Assembly: GCA_036504535.1 (NCBI GenBank)
Contig: DASXUY010000014.1
Location: forward strand, 227,013-291,012
DNA length: 64,000 nt
Origin: JARLGU01 sp036504535
GTDB taxonomy: Bacteria; Armatimonadota; Armatimonadia; Armatimonadales; Capsulimonadaceae
Direction: 5' to 3'
Shown in pieces: positions 17,267 through 24,470 of this stretch. The notes under the pieces are model-generated. The model saw only the letters and a list, made by a program, of their open reading frames with translations. It was not told where the DNA came from and did not search any database. The position numbers were made by a program, and so were the translations under genes. Position 1 is the stretch's first letter; the number at the start of each line of letters is the position of its first letter.

Positions 17267-18136
17267 ATGAGCGTTCAAACTACGGAACCGAAACCCGAAG
17301 AGCCAAAGGTAACCCCGTTGCAGCGGTTGAACCGCGCAATTTACCGGCAGGCGCCTGAGGTGATCGACAATATCAAGCTCCTCCCGTACAACATTTACAA
17401 GTCGATCTATCGGACAACCGCGTTCCCGAAAACGGAGCGCGAACGGTCGGAAGCGTTCTTTAACTCGTTCCTGCTGCACATCCAGCCTGCCAAGATCGAG
17501 AAGCACGCGCTGCGGTTCAGCTACACGTTTGGCTTGGGTCTGATTTCGTTCTATCTGTTCCTCCTGCTGACGCTGTCGGGCATCCTTCTGATGTTCTTCT
17601 ATGTGCCGTCGGTGGAGCAGGCCTACAATCGCATGCTCGATCTTCGGTCGGCGGTGTCGTACGGAATGATCCTTCGCGGGATGCACTTCTGGAGTGCGAA
17701 CTGCATGATCGGCGCGGTGTTCTTCCACATGTGCCGCGTGTTCTACACCGGTGCCTATAAGCCGCCGCGCGAAATGAACTGGGCGATAGGTGTCATCCTC
17801 TTCGTGCTCACGTTGGTGCTCGGTTTTACGGGCTACCTGTTGCCGTGGGACCAGTTGGCGTTCTGGGCGATTACGGTCGGTGCGAATATCGCGGGCAAGG
17901 CTGACTATATCAGCGACCACCTCGCGATGATCCCGGGCGTGCCGAACGTTCACATGGGCTTGATGATGAGAGGCGTGCTGCTGGGAGGCGATGTGGTCGG
18001 TCAGGAAGGCCTGATCCGCTTCTATGTGCTTCACGTTGCGCTGCTGCCGAGCATCCTGTTCTTCCTAATTATCATGCACTTCTGGCGCATCCGAAAAGAC
18101 GGCGGAATCTCTTCACCAAAGGAGTCGCCGGAGTAA
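17267..18136 (+). CDS. Cytochrome b, N-terminal half (b6-like subunit of the bc complex)
   Basis: This 289-residue membrane protein binds both b hemes. Helices B and D carry the paired histidines (RGMHFWSANCMIGAVFFHMCRVF and the later NVHMGLMMRG, with HVALLPSILFFLIIMHFWRI). The quinol-site segment is GFTGYLLPWDQLAFWAITVG. It lacks the C-terminal helices, which are on the next gene, so this is a split (b6/subunit-IV-like) cytochrome b. It has a roughly 75-residue soluble N-terminal extension ahead of helix A. I took ATG 17267, with GGTGAGG at 17248-17254 as a ribosome site; GTG 17249 or TTG 17207 in frame would lengthen it. The next gene starts 4 bp after the stop. Confidence 0.92.
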   Translation: MSVQTTEPKPEEPKVTPLQRLNRAIYRQAPEVIDNIKLLPYNIYKSIYRTTAFPKTERERSEAFFNSFLLHIQPAKIEKHALRFSYTFGLGLISFYLFLLLTLSGILLMFFYVPSVEQAYNRMLDLRSAVSYGMILRGMHFWSANCMIGAVFFHMCRVFYTGAYKPPREMNWAIGVILFVLTLVLGFTGYLLPWDQLAFWAITVGANIAGKADYISDHLAMIPGVPNVHMGLMMRGVLLGGDVVGQEGLIRFYVLHVALLPSILFFLIIMHFWRIRKDGGISSPKESPE

Positions 18137-18140
18137 AGCC

Positions 18141-18686
18141 ATGGCAAAGCGAATACGAGAAGAAGAGATATTTCCGAGGAACCCGAACAAGACGTATGGC
18201 TTGATGGAGCTCGTCAAGGGTTCATCGCCGCGTGTTGATCGCGGACCTGACGATATGGTGTCGTCGTGGCCTCACCTGCTGATTCGTGAAGCGTTGATCT
18301 TCGCGGGCACGTTCCTGGTCATCCTGGCGTTGTCGGTGTGGTCCGTTCCGCCGCTCGAAAAGCAGGCCGACGCTACCAAGCCACCGAACCCTGCGAAAGC
18401 GCCCTGGTACTTCCTTGGCTTGCAGGAGCTGGTGTCGTATGACGCGTTCTGGGGCGGCCTCGGTATCCCTGGTATCGTGATCATCGGCCTGATGGCAATC
18501 CCGTATCTCGACCGCCACCACAGCGGTATCGGTCGATGGTTCGCCAAGAGCCGCAGCACATCGATATTCTTGTTCACTGTGTTGTTTGTGGTCCCGACCA
18601 TCGTGTTGATTATTCTCGGCACCTACTTCCGCGGTCCAAACTGGGGCTTCTATCCGCCGTGGAGTATGCCGGTGGAACCGCAGTAA
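18141..18686 (+). CDS. Cytochrome b C-terminal half (subunit IV-like)
   Basis: This 181-residue protein has three membrane helices. It contains NPAKAPWYFLGLQELVSY, which holds the PWY/F variant of the Qo-site PEWY motif, and a C-terminal FRGPNWGFYPPW typical of subunit IV-like proteins fused to bacterial respiratory bc complexes. It completes the Qo pocket with the preceding subunit. The 4-bp gap to the upstream gene and shared strand indicate coupled translation. The glutamate of PEWY is absent here (PWY), as in some bacterial clades. Confidence 0.9.
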   Translation: MAKRIREEEIFPRNPNKTYGLMELVKGSSPRVDRGPDDMVSSWPHLLIREALIFAGTFLVILALSVWSVPPLEKQADATKPPNPAKAPWYFLGLQELVSYDAFWGGLGIPGIVIIGLMAIPYLDRHHSGIGRWFAKSRSTSIFLFTVLFVVPTIVLIILGTYFRGPNWGFYPPWSMPVEPQ

Positions 18687-18764
18687 GATTTTAACAGCCA
18701 CATCCCGGTCGAGAGGCCGGGCGGGCTCGCTTCGCGTTGGTATTCGATAGCGAAAGACTTGTCT

Positions 18765-20432
18765 ATGTCATCACTAGTGTCAAAGATCTCTTCGTTCATG
18801 TCCGGGATCTCGATCGTCACGAAATTTGTGTTCTGGAGCGTTCTTCTGCTCGTGCTGACCATTTACGTGGTCGCAAGCTCGGCATGGAATAACCAGGCGA
18901 CGACGACTCGCGACTATATTTACTGGCAGAACGAATATAAGAATGTCGCTGCAGCACTCGCACCGGATGCTGAAGTGAAGCAGGCGACTTTGGACACGGC
19001 GGTGACGGTGAATCAGATCACGGTCTTGCAGTTTCCTTTCATGCAGGCCGACGGTACCAACCAGCAGCGTGTTGACCGATGCCAGTCGTGTCACACCGGT
19101 CTCGAAAACCCGTCGATGACGGCTGAGAACATCATCAAGACGATTACTGATGGCAAGGTGAACCTCAAGGCCGATCAGGTTGAGGCTTACCTGCTGGACC
19201 CCAAGAACAAGGAAGTGCTGACGGCGGTGAAGGTGCTTTCCGCGCACCCCGGCAAAACCGGCGGCATCATCAAGGGCGCGCTTCCGTTCGCTCTTGCTAC
19301 CGGAACCAGCGCCACGCCGGGCGATGCCGACAGCAACAAGCAGCTGACCGAAGTGATGTCCAAGCACGCGTTTGCGACGTATGGCTGTACGACCTGCCAT
19401 TACGGCTCGGGTCGCGAGCTTCAGGAAGGCAACGCGCACGGCACCGCGAACGAAGCGTGGCTGCAGCCGCTGATGCCGTCCAAGTACATGGACGCCGCCT
19501 GCGCTCAGTGCCACACCACGCACAAGGGCACCGATTCGAAGGCGGTTTATCTGCCGCAGATGAAGACTATCGCCCAGGGCCAGGATTTGTTCAAGACGAA
19601 TGCCTGCTGGGGTTGCCACAAGGTGGAAGGCTTCTCTAAGGGTAATGTCGGTCCCGAATTAACTCTCGAAGGCAATATCGCTCGCTACGAGACGATCGAG
19701 CACCAGCTTTGGGATCCGCGCTACAAGGTCAACAACTGCGTGATGCCTTACTTCTTCTCGAAGAAGATCATCACCGACTTTGATGCGCAGGGCAACGCTC
19801 ATGACTTCTACTTGAACGACTTTGGCGATAAGCGGCCGCTGAGCGAGCTCAAGGCTGCGAATATCGAGTACGAGCACACGAAGGCGTCGCTCGAAGCGCA
19901 CGGCTATGTCGCGGATGCGGCGTACGAGCCGACGGTGACGGCGCTGGTGACATACATCCTGTCGCAGACGGGCATGAACTACGCCGAGAGCCAGGGCCAG
20001 CGGATCGCGCGGATCACGTCGTACAACGTCGCCACGCCGCCTGATGTGCCGAAAACCATTGAGCAGGGCAAGCTGCTGTTCGAGCAGAGCGGCTGCTACG
20101 CGTGTCACTTCCTCGGCGACCCGCAGAAGCCGCGCAACGGCAAGGGCGGCGGTATCGCGCCTAACCTTTCGTGGGAAGGCTCGCGGCACAGCTACCAGTG
20201 GATAGAAGAGCACTACCGTAACCCGCAAGAGTTTGTGCCGAAGTCGATCATGCCGATCTTCCCGTTCTCGGACTCGCAGCGAGCTGCATTGACGCTGTTC
20301 GATGCATCGCGGATGGCTCCCGGTGCGCGCCCTGTGTCTGCTGACCAGGATATGGCCGGTGTGCGCTATCCCAAGGATAAAGCGATCACCAACAAGACTC
20401 CGAACCCGCAGGTTCGGTACATGACGCGATAG
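18765..20432 (+). CDS. Membrane-anchored pentaheme cytochrome c
   Basis: This 555-residue protein has one N-terminal membrane helix (TKFVFWSVLLLVLTIYVVAS) and then a periplasmic part with five CxxCH heme sites in order: CQSCH, CTTCH, CAQCH, CWGCH and CYACH. Methionine-containing segments (NNCVMPYFF, SIMPIFPFS) are candidate axial ligands. Lying between cytochrome b and the oxidase genes, it presumably replaces cytochrome c1 and shuttles electrons from the Rieske protein toward the cbb3 oxidase. ATG 18765 has GAAAG 8 nt upstream; the TTG at 18759 is less likely. No single named family is certain; related multiheme cytochromes occur in bc operons of Planctomycetes and Armatimonadetes-type genomes (recalled, not searched). 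Confidence 0.85.
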   Translation: MSSLVSKISSFMSGISIVTKFVFWSVLLLVLTIYVVASSAWNNQATTTRDYIYWQNEYKNVAAALAPDAEVKQATLDTAVTVNQITVLQFPFMQADGTNQQRVDRCQSCHTGLENPSMTAENIIKTITDGKVNLKADQVEAYLLDPKNKEVLTAVKVLSAHPGKTGGIIKGALPFALATGTSATPGDADSNKQLTEVMSKHAFATYGCTTCHYGSGRELQEGNAHGTANEAWLQPLMPSKYMDAACAQCHTTHKGTDSKAVYLPQMKTIAQGQDLFKTNACWGCHKVEGFSKGNVGPELTLEGNIARYETIEHQLWDPRYKVNNCVMPYFFSKKIITDFDAQGNAHDFYLNDFGDKRPLSELKAANIEYEHTKASLEAHGYVADAAYEPTVTALVTYILSQTGMNYAESQGQRIARITSYNVATPPDVPKTIEQGKLLFEQSGCYACHFLGDPQKPRNGKGGGIAPNLSWEGSRHSYQWIEEHYRNPQEFVPKSIMPIFPFSDSQRAALTLFDASRMAPGARPVSADQDMAGVRYPKDKAITNKTPNPQVRYMTR

Positions 20433-20523
20433 GAAACGGGCAGCGCCGCAGTGAAGGCGAAGGCCATTCGGCAGTAAGCGCAACTTATTTAGTGCCGATG
20501 GAACCGTATTTGGAGACACCTTA

Positions 20524-21492
20524 ATGGCTGATACATCGAAAGAGACACACGTGGAAAAGAAGACCACCGAAATCGATGAAGTGCAGAGCTTTGGCGGCGG
20601 CGACATGAAATCGGTAGAGCCGGTCGCCGAGGTCCACGAGGAGTTTCACCACTACTCGGGCGGGCAAATTGTCGAGCATGCGAGCACGACAGTAAGTCCG
20701 TGGCTATGGGCGTTCTGGGGCATTGTGATCGTTGTGATCATCGGCACAGTCATCGCCGCAGGTGGCGTTCCCGGCCTGCGTCTCGGTCAGACGCAATACG
20801 CGTACAACCCGGAGCGCACCGCCACCGGCTATGAGCAGGTCCAGCAGGAGATGTCGCAGGTGATCACGACGACCCCTGCCACCCAGCAGACCTACTTCAC
20901 CATGTCGTCGCTCAACAGTGCTATTGGCGGCGGTCAGAGCCTCACGGGCAACATCGCTTCCGGTGAGCAGCTTTACCAGCACTACTGCATCGGCTGCCAT
21001 GGTCCGAATCAGGACGGCGCCGGTCCCAACGCTGTGAACCTGAACCCCGCACCGCGAAACCTTCGCAATGCGCCGTTCATGCAGGCCATGTCGCTGCAGC
21101 GCGTGGAAACGTCGCTCCACAAGGGCGTCCCCGGTACCGCGATGCCGCGCTGGGAGAACTCGCTGACTGATACGCAAATCAACCAGATCATTATCTACGT
21201 GATGAGCCTTTCGTCGCCGGTCGATGACAAGGGCAACTTTGTCGATCCGCTTTCCGGCGCCGGTTCTTCGTCGGCGTCGCCGTCGGGGCCGACCGGTGGC
21301 CCGTCGAACGACAAGATTCACGCTGCGCCGCCGTCGATGTCGAACTCGCGTGTCGCTCCTGTAACGCCGACCTTCAAGGCCGGTGCGGGGCAGCCGACTG
21401 TCGGTTCGTCGCCGTCCGCGCTAACAGCGCCGCAAGCGCCGTCTGGTCAGGTTGGCACACCGCCGCCTGCGCCCGCAGACCCGAAGCTGTAG
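20524..21492 (+). CDS. Membrane-anchored monoheme cytochrome c (CcoP-like role)
   Basis: This 322-residue protein has an N-terminal polar, charged 58-residue segment, then one helix (WLWAFWGIVIVVIIGTVIAA), then a class-I cytochrome c domain with one CIGCH heme site and a distal methionine region (GTAMPRWENSLTDTQINQI). A proline/serine-rich C-terminal tail of about 75 residues follows. It sits directly before ccoN, where other operons have the diheme CcoP (no CcoP is seen here), so it may feed electrons to CcoO. The distinctive CcoP N-terminus is only partly like this one, so the equivalence is inference. Confidence 0.85.
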   Translation: MADTSKETHVEKKTTEIDEVQSFGGGDMKSVEPVAEVHEEFHHYSGGQIVEHASTTVSPWLWAFWGIVIVVIIGTVIAAGGVPGLRLGQTQYAYNPERTATGYEQVQQEMSQVITTTPATQQTYFTMSSLNSAIGGGQSLTGNIASGEQLYQHYCIGCHGPNQDGAGPNAVNLNPAPRNLRNAPFMQAMSLQRVETSLHKGVPGTAMPRWENSLTDTQINQIIIYVMSLSSPVDDKGNFVDPLSGAGSSSASPSGPTGGPSNDKIHAAPPSMSNSRVAPVTPTFKAGAGQPTVGSSPSALTAPQAPSGQVGTPPPAPADPKL

Positions 21493-21713
21493 GGTCGAGT
21501 GGGGTCGAAGGACGATCTCTCTCCCCAGGATTGGGTCCCCTTCTGAAGTCGAAGAGCGTGAGGGTGCGACGCGTGTAGTTCGAACTGGCAATGCCAGCGA
21601 GGTTCCGGGTGAATTCTGGCGTTGTCCGCGTGTCGACGAGTGCAATATAAGAATCGCGGTGTTCGCTGCGCGATAAGGGTCCAGGCTCAGCCTGGTCCTG
21701 GAGGAGAACGTTA

Positions 21714-23243
21714 ATGGCTGTCCAGCAAATCATGCAGATAGCGCCAACTGATGCAGGGGAGAGAATTCGACATTCCGACGATGCCGCCAAGTGGTGGGTG
21801 GGAGTGTCGCTTTTCAACGTTATCCTCTTCGGTGTGCTCGGCTTGATTGCCGCCATAAAGATGGTGATGCCTGGCCTCTTTGATGGCGTTAGTTGGCTCT
21901 CGTGGGCTCGCGTCCGCCCCGCCCACGTCAACGGTGTCGTTTTCGGTTGGCTGGTCCCGATTGCGATCGGCCTGTTTCAGTATTTCATCCCGCGCTTGTC
22001 GGGTACCACGCTTTACAGCGAAAAGATCCCCAAGATCTCGCTCGTGTTCTGGCAAATCGGCGTTTTGATCGGCACCATCTCGCTTCTCAACCCTTGGGGC
22101 GGAGAGCTTGAGGCGGGCACGCTGAACCCTTGGTTGATGACCAAAGGCAAAGAGTGGGAAGACTATAACGTCATCTCCAACGTCTTTATCACCATCGGCC
22201 TCCTGGGTATCGACTACAACGTTTTCCGCACTATCGCAAAGCGCCGCTATCGACAGATTTACGTTGCGACGTGGTACGCCGTCGGCATGATCCTCTGGAC
22301 GTCGCTGGTGTACGTCATAGGCAACTGGCCCGGTCAGCAGATCGACTGGACACTGCACAACTATTTCGGTCAGGACGGTCTCCCGCACTTTGGCTTCACC
22401 GGTTCCAACGACATGAACGTGAACTGGTTCTATGGCCACAGTATCGTCGGCCTTGTGGCGACGCCTGGTGCCATTGCGCTGGCGTACTACTTCCTGCCCA
22501 AGTCGATCAATGCGCCTCTGTACAGCCACAAGCTCAGTATCATCGGCTTCTGGACACTCGGCGCGATCTACTTCTGGGTCGGTGCGCACCACATGATCTA
22601 CGGCCCGATCCCGTACTGGCTGCAGACAGTTGCGACAGTGTTCTCGTTCCTGCTGTTTATCCCGGTGGCCGCTGCGGTGATCAACTTCCTTGGAACCGCC
22701 CGTGGCGAGTGGCATCAGCTGCGATACAATGTGCCGTTCAAGTTCTTCATGGCCGCGACTGTGATGTACGCGCTCGTGTCGAGCCAGGGTTCGTTCGAAG
22801 CGCTCCGCCCGGTTCAGGCCGTAGTTCACTTTACGGACTACACGATCGGCCACGCCCACCTCGCTCTGTTCGGCTTCGCGACCATGTTCGCGTTCGGTGC
22901 CGTGATCTACGCTGCCCCCCGAATGTGGCGACGGCCTTTGTATTCGGAAGGCATGGCTGAGTGGTCGTTCTGGTTGGCGTTTATCGGCATCACAGTTTAC
23001 GTCCTTTCGCTCACGGTCGGCGGCATCTACCAGGGCAAGCTCTGGATGGATTACCCGCACATGCCGTTCATCGAGACAGTTGTTAAGATGACTCCGTTCT
23101 GGCATGCTCGCGCTGGCGGTGGCCTGCTGATGGTACTGAGCATGGTTCTGGTGGCGTTCAACGTCTATAAGACGGCAACGACACCGGCGCCGGTCGATGA
23201 GGCCAGCACCGCGACTCCCACTCTGGCGGCAGTCGCAGGGTAG
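21714..23243 (+). CDS. ccoN: cbb3-type cytochrome c oxidase subunit I
   Basis: This 509-residue protein with about 12 membrane helices carries the catalytic-subunit histidines. RPAHVNGVVFGW ligates the low-spin heme, NWFYGHSIVGLVATPGAIAL holds the CuB histidine and its cross-linked tyrosine region, GAHHMIYGPIP holds the CuB histidine pair, and FTDYTIGHAHLALFG holds the high-spin and low-spin heme ligands. It reduces O2 to water at the binuclear heme b3-CuB centre. GGAGG lies 8 nt before the ATG. It is followed by ccoO after 81 bp. Confidence 0.95.
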   Translation: MAVQQIMQIAPTDAGERIRHSDDAAKWWVGVSLFNVILFGVLGLIAAIKMVMPGLFDGVSWLSWARVRPAHVNGVVFGWLVPIAIGLFQYFIPRLSGTTLYSEKIPKISLVFWQIGVLIGTISLLNPWGGELEAGTLNPWLMTKGKEWEDYNVISNVFITIGLLGIDYNVFRTIAKRRYRQIYVATWYAVGMILWTSLVYVIGNWPGQQIDWTLHNYFGQDGLPHFGFTGSNDMNVNWFYGHSIVGLVATPGAIALAYYFLPKSINAPLYSHKLSIIGFWTLGAIYFWVGAHHMIYGPIPYWLQTVATVFSFLLFIPVAAAVINFLGTARGEWHQLRYNVPFKFFMAATVMYALVSSQGSFEALRPVQAVVHFTDYTIGHAHLALFGFATMFAFGAVIYAAPRMWRRPLYSEGMAEWSFWLAFIGITVYVLSLTVGGIYQGKLWMDYPHMPFIETVVKMTPFWHARAGGGLLMVLSMVLVAFNVYKTATTPAPVDEASTATPTLAAVAG

Positions 23244-23324
23244 TACGGGACGTAACTCAAAGTCAGCGCAGCCAAACCGGCAAGCGCGAAAGCCGCTCAG
23301 GCGGCGTGTGTAGGACATAGATGA

Positions 23325-24056
23325 ATGGCAAAGCCTAAAGCTGAACAATCCGTACTCTGGCTCGGGATTTTCGCATCCTTAACCATGATAGTGGCTCTCG
23401 TATTCACTGCGATATTTCCGGCGTTTAATAACCGCTGGAGCACGAATACCCAGGATGGGGCCGAGTACTTCAAGACCGCGAAGTTTGATGACAAGGGCGC
23501 TCCCAACGGCGGCTACACGCCGCTGCAAGAGAAGGGCCGGCTGGTCTATCAGCGCGAGGGATGCTCCTACTGCCACTCGCAGCAGATCCGCCCGTTGAAA
23601 ACTGAGATGATCCGCTACGGCATCCACACGTCGCCCGCGCCGCCTGCCGACGAGCGCGAGTACATCTACGATGAGCCGCACTTCCTGGGCACCAAGCGAA
23701 ACGGACCCGACCTATCGCGCGTCGCTGGCAAGTACAGCGACGACTGGCAGTTCTCGCACCTGTACAACCCGCAGCAGATGGTCCCCGGCTCGATCATGCC
23801 AGCGTTCAAGTGGCTGTTCAGCAACGCTAACCCCGCCGACCCGAGCCAGACTCCTGTGCCGTCCGGCGAATGCGTTGCCCTCGTCGCCTACCTGCAGACC
23901 CTCGGCGCTGACCGCACCGTCTGGGATTCGAAGCTTAACGGCGGCAAGGGCGGCTACCGCCCCTGGCTGCTCCCGCAGGACAAGCAGAATAGCCTGCAAG
24001 AGTCGCAGTCCGCTGTGAACCGAGCCGAAAGGCCAGTCCACGCACCGCGAATGTAG
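23325..24056 (+). CDS. ccoO: cbb3-type cytochrome c oxidase subunit II (monoheme)
   Basis: This 243-residue protein has an N-terminal helix (VLWLGIFASLTMIVALVFTA) and one heme c site in CSYCHSQQIRPLKTE, the CcoO/FixO signature. The methionine ligand is probably in SIMPAFKWLF. It hands electrons from soluble or membrane cytochromes c to CcoN. It is the last gene before a strong terminator, so the classical ccoQ and diheme ccoP are missing from the cluster. Confidence 0.94.
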   Translation: MAKPKAEQSVLWLGIFASLTMIVALVFTAIFPAFNNRWSTNTQDGAEYFKTAKFDDKGAPNGGYTPLQEKGRLVYQREGCSYCHSQQIRPLKTEMIRYGIHTSPAPPADEREYIYDEPHFLGTKRNGPDLSRVAGKYSDDWQFSHLYNPQQMVPGSIMPAFKWLFSNANPADPSQTPVPSGECVALVAYLQTLGADRTVWDSKLNGGKGGYRPWLLPQDKQNSLQESQSAVNRAERPVHAPRM

Positions 24057-24091
24057 CCCGAGTCACGCGATGCGGTAAGATCAACCGAAGT

Positions 24092-24143
24092 AAAGGACGA
24101 GCGCGCTTTCGTGAAAACGACACGCCCGCTCGTCCTTTTTTTG
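24092..24143 (+). terminator. Strong intrinsic terminator of the respiratory operon
   Basis: AAAGGACGAGCG (24092-24103) pairs with CGCTCGTCCTTT (24127-24138) across a 23-nt loop. A run of T follows to 24143. Confidence 0.9.
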
Positions 24144-24293
24144 TTGTACAGTAGGTTGACAGGGAGCAGCGGATCAGTTGTCGTAACGCGCAAAAACGTA
24201 TGCAGCGTACGCCGCCAGTCAACGGGGATACGTTTGCGGCGAATGCGCGCATGTTTGATGCCTCTCATATCAATTACGCTACGGTTGCTGATG

Positions 24294-24299
24294 TATAAT
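24294..24299 (+). promoter_or_regulatory. Candidate -10 box ahead of the GH31 gene
   Basis: A perfect TATAAT lies about 170 nt upstream of the GH31 start, but no good -35 element is found at 16-18 bp. The rest of 24144-24470 shows nothing else I can support. Confidence 0.35.
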
Positions 24300-24470
24300 C
24301 CGTGTTGGTAATGCCTGGGAAGGCTAATCCGGATTCTGGGCACGAGCCATGTTTAGATGTCTCCCTCACCCCAAGCCGTACTCATTGGATTAGGCCAAAT
24401 AGCATGCCAGCGCTATTCCAAAATCAGGTCTTACTCCGAGCCTATAGACCCGGGCGCTGAGTCACTCGAT

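Noticed and set aside
21711..23348. 545-codon minus-strand frame over ccoN
   Set aside because: It mirrors the ccoN reading frame and is rich in Arg/His/Asp without any domain; ccoN has all catalytic histidines.
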